Assembly (NCBI GenBank): GCA_036346275.1
Contig: CM070719.1
Span: forward strand, 20,315,185 to 20,379,184
Origin: Otatea glauca
Taxonomy: Eukaryota; Streptophyta; Magnoliopsida; Poales; Poaceae
Reading direction: 5' to 3'
DNA length: 64,000 bases
The position numbers and the translations under genes are program-made. Every line of letters begins with the position of its first letter. Position 1 is the stretch's first letter. Shown piece after piece: positions 12,048 through 24,679 of the stretch. The notes beneath the pieces are model-generated. The model was not told the DNA's origin and searched no databases. It was given only the letters and a program-made list of their open reading frames with translations.

Positions 12048-12575
12048 CATGTAAGGTTGCCACCACTCCCTCCTTGATGGTCTGATGAGGAGGGCCGACG
12101 TCATGATAGCTGGCAAGGTTGCTATTGTCTACTATTATGGCGATGGCAAGGGCTATGCTACTGCACTCAAGCAGGCTGGTGCCCGTGTCATTGTGACCGA
12201 GATCGACCCCATTTGCGCCCTCTAGGCTCTGATGGAGGATCTCTAGGTCCTCACCTTGAAGGATGTCCTCTCAGAGGCTGATATCTTCGTGATCAGCATC
12301 GGCAACAAGGACATCATCATGGTTGACCACATGAGGAAGATGAAGAACACCATTGTTTGCAACATTGGGCACTTCGACAATGAGATTGACATGCATGGCC
12401 TTGAGACATACTCTGGCGTCAAGAGCATAAATATCCAGCCTTAGACTGACTGTTGGGTCTTCCCTGAGACTAAGACATGCATCATCATCTTTGCTAAGGA
12501 TCTGGTTGATGAACCTTGGGTGTGCCACCGACCACCCTAGCTTTGTCATGTCACGCTCTTTCACTAACTGGTCGG
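12048..12575 (+). pseudogene. S-adenosyl-L-homocysteine hydrolase pseudogene fragment
   Basis: One uninterrupted stretch aligns with the NAD-binding and C-terminal parts of plant S-adenosylhomocysteine hydrolase, which splits S-adenosylhomocysteine into adenosine and homocysteine in the methyl cycle. Recognisable pieces include LKQAGARVIVTEIDPICAL, GNKDIIMVDHMRKMKN, CNIGHFDNEIDMHGLET and, in a shifted frame near the end, MNLGCAT and HPSFVMS. Several glutamine CAG codons have become TAG (about 12224, 12244, 12442). The dinucleotide-binding glycine loop has lost one residue and has Tyr in place of a Gly. Both the N-terminal half and the extreme C-terminus are missing. It cannot make enzyme. Retrocopy or captured exon cannot be separated, because the span may lie in one exon. 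Confidence 0.92.
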
Positions 12576-12962
12576 GTACATTTGGCAAAATCCATTTAGT
12601 AGTAGCCTGGTCAAATGCAAATAATACACTTTTTTATGATTGACACCTTGTTGATCTATCCTGATAATGATAAGTTATATCATTTGATTAACTGTGTTTG
12701 TTGCATCATTTGATTAACGAGCGGGATACGGCGGTAGTACATAGCAGTAGGACAGTAGTGCAAGAAAACAACAATACTACTAAATTGTAGACATATGTTT
12801 TTAATTTGATTTATTTACTAGCTTGTACATATATGGTTTGTTGGATGTATAATTAATAGAAAATTGATATTTATTGTACGGTTTAAGATCATGCTTAATG
12901 ATATGTATAACCCTGTTTTGATTTTAACTAATATGGTTCAACATTGCCATAACCTAGCACTT

Positions 12963-13011
12963 GTGTCGTTGCATATTTAAGATCTATTGCAACGCACAGG
13001 CACACTACTAG
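12963..13011 (+). mobile_element. Candidate Helitron 3' terminus
   Basis: A stem made of GTGTCGTTGC (12963-12972) and GCAACGCAC (12989-12997) is followed 10 nt later by CTAG (13008-13011) and then T. A short GC-rich hairpin 10-12 nt before CTRR, with insertion before T, is the standard Helitron 3' end, and GCAACGCACRGGCAC is common in grass Helitrons. The 5' TC end was not located. If real, the element probably carries the S-adenosylhomocysteine hydrolase fragment just upstream. Confidence 0.5.
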
Positions 13012-13189
13012 TATTCACAATGTCTTGGTCGGTTACTCCTTTTGGCTAAGATAGTTAACAATACTCTATTCTACAGAACGGTGATTCCCTTAAGAACAGA
13101 ATCAAATTATCATTATCTTACCGTAGGATTGCCAAATTTTTACAATGCCACATGCTCAAATGTGCGGACTTCAATTCAAAGGATAACTG

Positions 13190-13370
13190 ATGAATTGCCA
13201 CTCTACAATATAGCACTTGAGGATTTGTCACTCTGTGGAGTATAATTCATCATTTTCGACTATATAGAGGGTGCAATTCATCATATCCCATTTTGAACTA
13301 TTTTACCTCTTATTCTCCTTCCTCCCTTCTTCTTTCTCTTCTCCTCTTCTTCTTGCTGGAATCCATGGCG
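13190..13370 (+). repeat. Left inverted repeat of an element split by the gypsy insertion
   Basis: Sequence such as GAGGGTGCAATTCATCATAT and the pyrimidine-rich run after TTTTACC (13300-13360) reappear in reverse complement at about 24680-24880. The two arms lie outside the retrotransposon, which points to an older DNA transposon with long inverted ends into which the gypsy element inserted. Outer limits and target duplication were not resolved. Confidence 0.5.
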
Positions 13371-13616
13371 GACGCTAGAAGAGGGGAGATAGTGCTTAGC
13401 ATGCAAGGCAGCATGTTGGCGTGATCAATAATATGCTGGAACCGACGCAAGTAGTTTGTGACACCATGTTGTGGATGGAGGAGACCTTCGCCGCGACGTG
13501 GATGGAGACCACCGCTGCTGCCGCATCATGGTCAGATGGGTTCGTCACCGCCACGCTGTGGATGCGGAAGGCGCAGATCTGTGCTCCTCTACTGGATAAA
13601 ATTCCAAATCCGCTAG

Positions 13617-16509
13617 TGTAACATCCCAAAATTTGAAGTTTTGGAATGTTTGAATTCAAAAGTAAACCATTTGCATTTTCTTGAATTAATTCCAGCTTAA
13701 TTTGAATTTTCCATGAATAAAAGGATTTAATTTGACTAACCTATTCATCAAACTCTAGAATTTCAGTTTTACTTGGGTTCATTATGCTCCAAGGATTTTT
13801 TTCTGTATTTTTGGGGATTTTTCTGAATTTATTTGATATTTATTTGAATTTATTTGAAATTCTGGCAATTTCTAAAATCGAAAAATGTTTTTAATTTTAA
13901 AAAAAAACCCATATGGGCCGAATCTTCTCTCGGCCCAGCAGCCCAGCCGCTTCGCTCCGCCCCGGCCTGCTCCGCTCGGCCCACCTCTCGCGGCGCGACC
14001 CGCGGCCATGTGCGCGTTGGCGCCGTCTCGCGACACGCGCGTGTGGCCGCGATTGCGCCACGTCATCGGCCGCAGCCAAACCCTAGCCGCCGTCGCCGCC
14101 GCTCGGAGTCCGCCTCGCTCACGCCTTGGCGTCCGTGCCGCATCCGTTGTGCGTCCCCCGAGGCTATAAAAGCCGTGACGCGCACCTCCCGAGGATCCCC
14201 TCGCGCCGCTGCTTCTTTTGCCCCCTTCCTCGCTGCCCGAAACGCCGCCGTTGCGCAGCGCGAGCTCGCCGTAGCTCCGCCGTCGCCGCCGAAGCCTTTT
14301 TCCGTTGCCTCACCGCTTCGGTGCATCTTCGCCGTCGCCGTTTCCTCGCCCGAGTCCACCGCGTCGCCCTCTGCCCGGTCTGCTTTGTCTTTCGCCCGAA
14401 CCGACCCTCCTCCGCCGCTTGCCGGGTCTTCTTCCTCGTCTCCGGTAAGCCCGCGCCGCCCGCCTCGCCGTCGTTCCTGGCTATAAACCCTGGCCGTCCG
14501 ATCTGCGAAGGGTGCCCTGGATCGTGCCGCGTCGCCTCTGTCCGCGCCCTCGTCCTCGGCCGTCAGATCCAATCACAGCCGCCGATGCGCGACGCGTGGC
14601 TTGCCGCGTCGGCCATTGGCGTGGCGCTGCGTCGACGCCGCGTCGGCCGATCTGCCGCGTCGATGACGCGTCGGCCGTCGCCGAGCGCCACGGTGAACCG
14701 AGGCCGCGCCGTGGACCGAGTCCACCGAGAGCCGGCTGACGTCAGTGTTGCGCAATAAATCCTTTTTCCGTATAAAAATAAATCCAGAAATTCTGATTTT
14801 CTGTATTTTCTCTGAATTTAATCTTTCGGAGGCCCGTTCTCGCTCATACGAACTCCGATTGAGGCGATTCAAGTTTCTAAATTTTCTAAAATCAAGATCT
14901 ATCTTCCAGAGCCATTTATTTTCAGTTTTGAGCTTGTTTGAGTCTCTGTTTTGTATTTATTTGGTTTCATTGCTTCTTTTCCGGTAGACGCTAATTCCGA
15001 GGGAGCGAACGAAGACTTCGAAGACCAAGATTCAGCACTAGATCAGCAAGGCAAGTCGTAACCTTTGATCATATCGATCCTATGTTTGCAAAGTAATTTG
15101 TTTTATACACTTGCATGCTATTTACGTATCAATGTTTATTTAATGGGAGTAGATGTATACCTAGTTGACATTATGCCACCTTGATTAGTTGTATGCCATG
15201 TATCCATTGTTAAACCTAGGTTGGGACATTACTAGTTGGACATGATCATTATACCAACCGTGGGTTATCGTAGTTATGCTTAGACATGCTTATATATACG
15301 TTGGGATTCATATCACATGTTGAATAATGTTAATCTTGACTTAATGAGATATTGAATCGTGGCCGGTAGCCACTGTTGTAAAATTTGTTGTACCATGGCG
15401 GGGTTTGCCATTGGTCTTGGTTGAACGAATTGTTTTCCCTCGGGCAAGTGATCGTGCAGTAAAGGGGGTGCTTTCTAGCACATTGGGATGTGGATGTCTT
15501 GCCCAAGACAACTTAAGGACTTAATCTTGTGCGCCATTGAACTGGGCCTAACCGTACTACCACAAGTCTGGTATGGGATAGACCTAGCTGATTAATTTGC
15601 AATGTCTAGCCTTGAGTACTGCCAGTTGGTGGTGTGGGTTCCGGGATGGACGTGTAGATTCGCAAGGCGCAAGAGGGGGCCCTAGGGGCGAAACCTTAGC
15701 GGGCAGTACCGAGTTTAGACCGTGCATTGTAAAGGCTTTGTCATGATATCTCTGCGACACACCAAAGTAAGTGTGTTAATATCGATTGCGCAAAGAGATT
15801 TCATGTCTTGTGGGTAAAGTTGTACAACCTCTGCAGAGTGTAAAACTATTCGAATAGCCGCGTCCGCGGTCATGGACAAGCCCGGGAATTTCACACGGGG
15901 TATAGAGTATTTCATGAATTGTGGAATGTGGAATTGTTGGGATGTGAACGGGGAGTTCACTGTTGTGATTGTTGTCTATCATTGATCTATCAGTTATTTA
16001 TTTATGTTTTCATAAATATGCTTTCAATCTATTTATTGTATTTCAATCCAAGTTGTTGCTTTCTGCAAATGAACTATATAGCCATCCTTGTCAAGCCGTG
16101 CATGAATATATTGCATCAATTCCCTACGGCTTGCTGAGTACTTTTGTACTCACGGCTTTATGCCCTTGTTGATCAGTTGCTGAAGGAGATAATGAATCTC
16201 ATGAGGAGGAATTCTATGAAGACTACGTGGATTAGGAAGGCGTTCCCAGACGATTGCCTGTGGCATGTCGAATGGCTCAAGTTATCTTTTCCGCTGCAAT
16301 AATTATTTGTTTCTTAAACCCTTAAGGCATAATGGTGTAAACATTGACCATAAGGTCGTTTGCTTTATTTAATAATAATTTGCTTCTTCTTAGTTAATTC
16401 GTTGTATGGAATGATATTTCATCTATGTTTCCACTGTGTGCACTAGCGTGATTCTGGAATAGTGCAGTATACACAGAGGGTTTCGGATTTGCAAATCCGG
16501 GTCCCGACA
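13617..16509 (+). repeat. 5' LTR of the Tekay-like element
   Basis: 2893 bp. An AT-rich first 300 bp is followed by about 900 bp that is very GC-rich (13910-14750) and produces long shadow frames on both strands, then an AU-rich transcribed part. The long frames recur in the 3' LTR with indels and are not genes. The G+C block includes TATAAAA near 14166, a possible start of element transcription. Confidence 0.93.
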
Positions 16510-16513
16510 GAGA

Positions 16514-16526
16514 TGGTATCAGAGCC
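16514..16526 (+). other. Primer-binding site, tRNA-iMet
   Basis: TGGTATCAGAGCC, complementary to the 3' end of plant initiator tRNA-Met, begins 4 nt after the 5' LTR. It primes minus-strand cDNA synthesis. Confidence 0.9.
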
Positions 16527-17090
16527 ATATCGACTGTAGGTCGCTATCCTAGTTAGCATGGTCTTCAAAATTATTCTCTAAATCAAACCAACAAAATTGG
16601 TACTTAATAGTTTTCGTCTCCTCTCGTCTTATTCTTAGGTTCTTATTTCTCTCCTTTGCTGAGACATTGATTTGAAATTTAAATTGAACTTGTCTTATGA
16701 AACTTCTCAAAACCTCGAGCCTTCTGCAAGGAATCAAATCAAGGGAGATGATGAATCAAGCCATCAAAGATATATCCGAGAAGATTACCATATAAGATAG
16801 GGTTTTGTGCTTAGCGGCGTTTGAGCATGTTTTTCCCCTTTTCAGTTCAGTTACGTTTAGTCCGCGTATACTAAGATTTCAATTGCTTGTGTGCCTGGTA
16901 TGTTGTACACCTGCCCCAAGCACGGTGTTGCAACCATACCTTTAGTTGAAAAAGCTTTATTTGCCTCTTTACTCTGTAGCCTTTTCGGCTGTGACCTTTT
17001 GTCCCTGGGTATTACCTTCTCCCCTAGATGATCTTACCACTCGTCTACTGCTTTTCCCTCTTACCTATCAAACCCTTGTGCTGCATCTCA

Positions 17091-18667
17091 GATGGTTGAC
17101 ACTCGTTCTGGAGTCAGTCGCAGTTCTCTAGCGGATGCTAGTGCCAGTACCAACCCCAATCCCAATGCACCACCGCCACCACCAGCAGTTACAGATCAGA
17201 ACATAGGACATTTTCTGGCAGTTCAGACTCAGCTAATGAATACAGTGATGTAGAACATGAACAACATGATGAATCAGTAGAACCAGACTGCAGTTGCCCT
17301 AGCTAACCTATTGAACCAGCAGAACCAAGCTGCCGCTGCACCTCCTCAAGCTCGTCTCCAGTCCAAGCTAGCAGAATTTATGAGGACTCGTCCGCCAACT
17401 TTCTCCAACTCTTCAGAATCATTGGACGCAGATGATTGGATCCGCTCCATTGAGAAGAAGCTTGCAATTGCCCAGTGCACCGATCGTGAGAAGGTTCTCT
17501 ATGCCGCTCATCAGCTGGAGGGCACCGCCGCTGAATGGTGGGAGAACTACAGTGCCGCCCATGACGACCCTCAGACTATCACTTGGCCAGAGTTTTCCAC
17601 TGCTTTCCGCCACTCTCATATCCCTGATGGAAAGGTGGAAATGAAGAAGAATGAGTTCTGAGAGCTTAAGCAGGAAGGAATGTCAGTGAGTGAATACCTT
17701 AATAAGTTCACTCAGCTTGCTCGCTATGCTCCAGAGGATGAGCTACAGATGATGCTCGCCAAAAGAAGTTCAAGTGTGGACTCAATCCAGGACTAAAGGT
17801 GCAAGTGGTTGGCAATGACTATGCAGATTTTCAGCACCTTGTAGATAAAGCTATGCTTATTGAGGAATCTCGTCGTGAATTGGAAGAATCCCGTAAGAGA
17901 AAGATGATGCAGCATGGAGCCCATCAGAGTCACCAGCAGAGAGTCAGAACCAATGCTCAACAGCCTGCTCGTTTCACTCCTCCAAATGCAATCGAACCCC
18001 GCACCAACCTCGCCCGGACTCCTTGAGTAATCGCAACCCCAACTCAACAAAGAATCCACCTCAAAGGACCAGTAATCCAGCTGCAGGAGTCACATGTTTC
18101 AACTGTCATGAACTTGGTCACTATGCCAACAATTGCCCCAGAAAGCAAGCTGTGACGCCAGTCCGCTTCAATTTAGGATCTACGCCAGCCAAGACCCCCG
18201 CGCCAGGATCAGGACGTGGAGCGCCCCAGACTCCTAACCAAGCCACCAGGACTCCGCCACCTGCTGGAAGAGGCCGTGTGAATTACGTCACCACCGAGGA
18301 CGCCCAGTCTGCACCAGACGTCATACTAAGTAAGCTCCTAGTCAACTCAGCATCTGCCATGGTTTTGTTTGATTCTGGAGCTACGCATTCGTTTGTTTCT
18401 CGGAGTTTTGCTGCCAATCATCAATTAAAGACAATGCCTCTTAAGACTATTTTACTAGTGCAATCTCCTGGTTCTGATTTGAGTACGAACCAAGGCTGCC
18501 CCGAGGTTAAGATATTAATTGGAGGGGTAGAATTTCTAGCCAACCTGATTGTCCTAGACACCAAGTCCCTAGATGTGATCCTAGGAATGGATTGGCTTTC
18601 CAAGAACCAAGCGATTTTGGATTGTGGGAATAGAGATCACCTTAACCATCGGATGGAGCCAAGTTAA
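17091..18667 (+). pseudogene. gag and protease region of the Tekay-like element
   Basis: The frame opens with MVDTRSG at 17091. The retrotransposon Gag core (WIRSIEKKL, EGTAAEWWENY) lies at about 17430-17600. A CCHC zinc knuckle (CFNCHELGHYANNC) is at about 18095-18136 and an aspartic protease motif LFDSGATHSF at about 18365-18395. Breaks: TAG at about 17251 and 17278, TGA at about 17659, a frameshift near 17763 and a TGA near 18024. The TAG stops look like CAG changed to TAG. Gag would package RNA and protease would cut the polyprotein; neither can be made whole from this copy. Confidence 0.9.
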
Positions 18668-18729
18668 AAGTTCAAGCCGATTTAGATCAGTCCGAAGGGA
18701 TTAGAGTTTGCAGTGCCAAAGGAATAAGT

Positions 18730-21643
18730 TTGGAAGATGTATCAGTCGCCATCGAATTTCCTGATGTGTTTCCGGATGAGTTGCCTGGGATGCCACCAGA
18801 TCGAGATATAGAGTTCTTGATAGAACTAGTTCCTGGCACGCCACCCATTTCCAAGAGACCTTATAGAATGCCTGCTAATGAGTTAGCTGAAGTAAAGAGA
18901 CAGATTAAAGAGCTACAAGATCAAGGTTTTGTTCGACCAAGTTCTTCGCCATGGGGAGCGCCAGTTCTTTTAGTTGAAAAGAAAGATGGAACTCAGAGAA
19001 TGTGTGTGGGTTACCGCTCACTCAACGAGGTCACCATCAAAAATAAGTACCCTCTGCCAAGAATCGATGATTTGTTTGACCAACTTCAAGGAGCCGGAGT
19101 GTTCTCGAAAATTGACTTAAGATCGGGTTACCACCAGTTGAAGATTCGTCAAGAGGATATATCCAAAACAGCTTTTGTTACTCGGTATGGACGGATGAGT
19201 ATCTTGTGATGTCTTTTGATGACCAATGCCCCGCCTACTTCATGACCTTGATGAATAAGGTATTCATGGAATATTTGGATAAGTTTGTTGTTGTTTTCAT
19301 TGGCGACATTCGATCTACTCCAAAAGTGAGGAAGAACATGAGGATCACTTGCGCCAAATTTTAAAGCTAAGAGAGAATCGACTTTATGCAAAGTTCGATA
19401 AATGTGAGTTCGGATGAAAGAAGTTGCTTTCCTAGGACATGTCATATCAGCGGAAGGAGTCGCTGTTGACCCTGGAAAGGTACGAGATGTGCTAAGTTGG
19501 GAGTCACCCAAGACGGTACCCCAAATTCGAAGTTTTCTTGGAATGTCGGGATATTATCGTCGTTTCATAGAAGGGTTTCTAGAAAAGCCAGACCGCTCAC
19601 TCAACTCTTAAAGAAAGAGAAGAAATTTGTTTGGACGCCAGAGTGCGTGCAAAGTTTTCAAGAGCTAAAGAAGTGTTTGACAACTACCCCAATGCTTATC
19701 CTGCCAGATAATAGGAAGGATTTTGAGATATTCTGTGATGCATCCCGACAAGGACTCGGTTGTGTGCTAATACAAGATAAGAAGGTTGTAGCGTATGCTT
19801 CGCAACAACTAAGGCCACATGAAGTTAATTATCCTACCCATGATTTGGAACTAGCAGCCGTAGTGCATGCCTTAAAGATTTGGCATCACTATCTCATTGG
19901 TAATCGTTGTGAGGTTTATACGGATCACAAGAGTTTGAAGTATATTTTTACCCAAGCTGACCTCAATATGAGACAAAGAAGATGGTTGGAATTGATCAAG
20001 GATTATGACATTGGGATCCATTATCATCCAGGCAAGGCCAATGTCGTAGCCGATGCTTTGAGTAGAAAGAGCTACTGCAATACCCCGATGATTAAGGAAA
20101 GTCAGCCAGCCCTTCATAAGGAATTTCAGAAGCTTAGTTTGGAATTGGTTCAGGAAGGGTATTTAGCTACTTTGGAAGTACGCCCTACATTGGAAGATCA
20201 GATTCGAGAAGCACAGGTAGATGATGCTGATGTCAAGGAGATTAAGAGCAATATGAAGAAAGGAAAAGCCCCAAGTTTCACTGAAGATGAACAAGGTACT
20301 ATTTGGTATGAGAAGCGTATTTGCGTACCAGATCAAAAAGAGCTTAAGGAGTTGATTCTCAAAGAAGCGCATGAGACTTTATACTCCATTCATCCTGGAA
20401 GTACTAAGATGTATCAAGACCTCAAGGAAAGGTATTGGTGGCCTAGTATGAAGCGTGAGATTGCAGAGTATGTTGCACTTTGTGATGTCTGCCAAAAGGT
20501 CAAGGCGAGCATCGAGGCGGCAGGATTGCTGCGACCATTGAAGATTCAGTGGAAGTGGGAAGAAATTGGTATGGATTTCATTACGGATTTCCTAAGACCC
20601 AAGCGAGTTATGACTTGATCTGGGTAATAGTGGATCGATTGACTAAGGTAGCTCACTTCATTCCAGTTAAGATTACCTATGCAGGAGATAAATTAGCAGA
20701 GTTATATATGTCAAGGATCGTCAGTCTTCATGGAGTGCCTAAGAAGATAGTGTCTGATAGAGGAAGCCAGTTTACCTCTCGTTTTTGGCAGAGTCTGCAT
20801 GAAGCCATGGGAACTCATCTCAGATTCAGTACTGCCTATCACCCTCAAACCGATGGATAGACTGAGCGTGTGAATCAAATTCTAGAGGATATGTTAAGAG
20901 CTTGTGCCTTAACTTATGGTGCCAAGTGGGACAAGTGTTTGCCCTATGCCGAGTTTTCGTACAACAATAGTTATCAAGCCAGTTTGCAAATGTCGCCTTT
21001 TGAAGCCTTATATGGAAGAAAGTGCAGAACCCCTCTCAACTAGAAGGAGTCAGGAGAAAGACAATTGTTTGATCCTGCCATACTGCAAGAAGCGGAAGAG
21101 CAAGTCCAATTAATTCGAGACAGGTTGAAGATAGCTCAAAGTAGACAAAAGAGTTATGCAGATAATCGTCGTCGAGATTTGAGTTTCGAGCCCAATGATT
21201 ATGTTTATCTGAGAGTCACTCCTCTCAAAGGAGTTAAGAGATTTCAAGTAAAAGGAAAGCTTGCCCCTAGATATGTGGGACCGTTCAAAATCATGGAACG
21301 AACAGGAGAGGTTGCCTACAAGTTAGAATTGCCTCAGTCTTTTGCCGGAATCCATGATGTGTTCCATGTATCGCAGTTGAAGAAATGCCTGCGTGTGCCA
21401 GAGGAACAGATGCCATTGGAAGCCATTGATTTGCAAGAGGATCTTACCTACAAGGAGCAACCAGTGAAAATTTTGGATATAGCAGAGCGTATCACGAGGA
21501 GCAAGATCATCCGTTTTTGCAAGGTCCAGTGGAGTAATCATTCAGAAGAGGAAGCAACTTGGGAGCGCGAAGAGGATTTGAAGTCCGAGTTTCCCCACCT
21601 ATTCCCTAGCCAGCCTGAATCTCGGGGTCGAGATTCCATTTAA
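18730..21643 (+). pseudogene. pol (RT, RNase H, integrase, chromodomain) of the Tekay-like element
   Basis: RT begins near 18760 (FPDVFPDELPGMPP) and runs through KIDLRSGYHQL. The catalytic F(I/V)DD box reads FIGD near 19295, so one aspartate is lost. RNase H (FCDASRQGLGCVL) lies at about 19730. The integrase zinc finger (HETLYSIHPG...CDVC) is at 20370-20500, and DDE core segments VDRLTKVAHF and SDRGSQFTSRF follow. The C-terminal chromodomain (about 21465-21600, with a WEREEDL segment) would bind modified histone and steer integration into heterochromatin. Frameshifts occur near 19199 and 19310-19610, with nonsense codons at about 20858 and 21041. Confidence 0.9.
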
Positions 21644-21652
21644 GGGGGGAGG
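21642..21652 (+). other. Polypurine tract
   Basis: AAGGGGGGAGG sits just before the 3' LTR (TG at 21655). It is the standard plus-strand primer of this element. Confidence 0.8.
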
Positions 21653-21654
21653 TT

Positions 21655-24528
21655 TGTAACATCCCAAAATTTGAAGTTTTGGAATGTTTGAATTAAAAAG
21701 TAAACCATTTGCATTTTCTTGAATTAATTCCAGCTTAATTTGAATTTTTCATGAATAAAAAAAATTTAATTTGACTAAACTATTCATCAAACTCAAGAAT
21801 TTCAGTTTTAGTTGGGTTCATTATGCTCCAAGGAATTTTTCTGTATTTTTTGGGGATTTTTCTGAATTTATTTGATATTTATTTGAATTTATTTGATTTT
21901 ATTTGAAATTCTGGCAATTTCTAAAATCGAAAAATGTTTTTAATTTAAAAAAAACCCATCTGGGCCGAATCTTCTCTCGGCCAAGACCCAACACCGCTCT
22001 CTCTGCCCTTCGGCCGCTCGCTCGGCCCACCTCTCGCGAAAGAAGTCCGCCACCGCGTTAGCGCCCGATCGCGACACGCGTGTGGCGCGATTGCGCCACG
22101 TCATCGGCCGCGACCAAACCCTAGCCGCCGCCATCGCTCGAGTCGCCTCGCTCACGCCTTGGCGTCCGTGCCGCGTCCGTTGCGCGTCCCCCGAGGCTAT
22201 AAAAGCCGTGCCGCGCACCTCCCGAGGATCCCCTCGCGCCGCTGCTTCTTTTGCCCCTTTCCTCGCTGCCTGAAACGCCGCCCTTGCGCCGCGCGAGCTC
22301 GCCGTAGCTTCGCCGTCGCCGCCGAATCCTTTTTCCGTTGCCTCGCCGCTTCGGTGCGTCTTCGCCGTCGCCGTTTGCTCGCCCGAGTCCGCCGCGTCGC
22401 CCTCTGCCCGGTCTGCTTTGTCTTCCGCCCGAACCGACCCTCCTCCGCCGCTTGCCGGGTCTTCTTCCTCGTCTCCGGTAAGCCCGCGCCGCCCGCCTCG
22501 CCGTCGTTCCTGGCTATAAACCCTGGCCGTCCGATCTGCGAAGGGTGCCCTGGATCGTGCCGCGTCGCCTCTGTCCACGCCCTCGTCCTCGGCCGTCGAG
22601 ATCCGATCCACGGCCGCCGATCTTGCGCGTGGCGTGGCTTGCCGCGTCGTCCAGGCGTGGCGTGGCGCTGCGTCGAGCCGCGTCGGCCGATCTGCCGCGT
22701 CGTGATGCGTCGGCCGTCGCCGAGCGCATAGTGAACCGAGGCAGCGCCGTGGACCGAGTCCACCGAGCCGGTGACGTCGGCGTTGCGCAATAAATCCTTT
22801 TCCGTATAAAAATAAATCCGAAATTCGATTTTCTGTATTTTCTCTGAACTTAATCTTTCGGAGGCCCGTTCTCGCTCATACGAACTCCGATTGAGGCGAT
22901 TCAAGTTTCTAATTTTTTCTAAAATCAAGATCTATCTTCCAGAGCCATTTATTTTCAGTTTTGAGCTTGTTTGAGTCTCTGTTTTGTATTTATTTGGTTT
23001 CATTGCTTCTTTTAGGTGAGCGCTAATTCCGAGGGAGCGAACGAAGACTTCGAAGACCAAGATTCAGCACTAGATCAGCAAGGCAAGTCGTAACCTTTGA
23101 TCATATCGATCCTATGTTTGCAAAGTAATTTGTTTTATACACTTGCATGCTATTTACGTATCAATGTTTATTTAATGGGAGTAGATGTATACCTAGTTGA
23201 CATTATGCCACCTTGATTAGTTGTATGCCACGTATCCATTGTTAAACCTAGGTTGGGACATTACTAGTTGGACATGATCATTATACCAACCGTGGGTTAT
23301 CGTAGTTATGCTTAGACATGCTTATATATACGTTGGGATTCATATCACATGTTGAATAATGTTAATCTTGACTTAATGAGATATTGAATCGTGGCGGTAG
23401 CCATTTGTTGTAAAATTTGTTGTACCATGGCGGGGTTTGCCATTGGTCTTGGTTGAGCAATTGTTTTCCCTCGGGCAAGTGATCGTGCGATAAAGGGGTG
23501 CTTTCTAGCACATTGGGATGTGGATGTCTTGCCCAAGACAACTTAAGGACTTAATCTTGTGCGCCATTGAACTGGGCCTAACCGTACTACCACAAGTGCG
23601 GTATGGGATAGACCTAGGTGATTAATTTGCAATGTCTAGCCTTGAGTCTTGCCAGTTGGTGGTGTGGGTTCGGGATGGACGGGTAGATTCGCAAAGCGCA
23701 AGAGGGGCCCTAGGGCGAAACCTTAGCGAGCGACTGAGAGTTTAGACCGTGCATTGTAAAGGCTTTGTCATGATATCTCTGCGACACACCAAAGGAAGTG
23801 TGTTAATATCGATTATAAAGAGATTTCATGTCTTGTGGGTAAAGTTGTACAACCTCTGCAGAGTAAAACTATTCGAATAGCGCGTCATGATCATGGACAA
23901 GCAAGGAATTTCACACGGGTATAGAGTATTTCATGAATTGTGGAATGTGGAATTGTTGGGATGTGAGCGGGAGTTCACTGTTGTGATTGTTGTCTATCAT
24001 TGATCTATCGATTATTTATTTATGTTTTCATAAATATGCTTTCAATCTATTTATTGTATTTCAATTCAAGTTGTTGCTTTACGCAAATGAACTATATAGC
24101 CATCCTTGTCAAGCCGTGCATGAATATATTGCATCAATTCCCTACGGCTTCTCGAGTACTTTTGTACTCACGGCTTTATGCCCTTGTTGATCGATTCTTG
24201 AAGGAGATAATGAATCTCATGAGGAGGAATTCTATGAAGACTACGTGGATTAGGAAGGCGTTCCCCAGACGATTGCCTGTGGCATGTCGAATGGCTCAAG
24301 TTATCTTTTCCGCTGCAATAATTATTTGTTTCTTAAATCCTTAAGGCATAATGGTGTAAACATTGACCATAAGGTCGTTTGCTTTATTTAATAATAATTT
24401 GCTTCTTCTTAGTTAATTCGTTGTATGGAATGATATTTTATCTATGTTTCCACTGTGTGCACTAGAGTGATCCTAAACTAGTGCAGTATACACAGAGGGT
24501 TTCGGATTTGCAAATCCGGGTCCCGACA
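21655..24528 (+). repeat. 3' LTR of the Tekay-like element
   Basis: 2874 bp, colinear with the 5' LTR over its whole length. Differences are scattered substitutions plus many 1-10 nt indels, concentrated in the GC-rich block and at CG/CAG-containing spots (for example around 23390, 23460 and 23880). Confidence 0.93.
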
Positions 24529-24679
24529 GCTAGTCTGGAGGATCGGCTTGACGGAGAAGGGAGCGGCTGCTAGTTGGAGAGGACCTTCAGTAGGAAGAGG
24601 AGAGGACTCTATAGGGACAGATAGAGGTGGGATGGGGATGTGGGGATCACACACCAACTGGGCAGGACAGTGAGGTCCA

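Larger units (their letters stand above)
13617..24528 (+). mobile_element. Ty3/gypsy chromovirus, Tekay-like, full length but decayed
   Basis: A 10.9 kb element with two LTRs starting TGTAACATCCC and ending GGGTCCCGACA. It is bounded by the 5-bp duplication GCTAG (13612-13616 and 24529-24533). A tRNA-iMet primer site follows the 5' LTR and a purine tract precedes the 3' LTR. The order gag, protease, RT, RNase H, integrase, chromodomain is that of chromoviruses; the very long LTRs fit the Tekay/Del clade. The coding part has several nonsense codons and frameshifts, so it is non-autonomous now. Confidence 0.95.

Noticed and set aside
13854..14758. Several 60-210 codon frames in GC-rich DNA
   Set aside because: They lie in the 5' LTR of the gypsy element and reappear with indels in the 3' LTR (21940-22930). 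They are shadows of GC bias, not genes.
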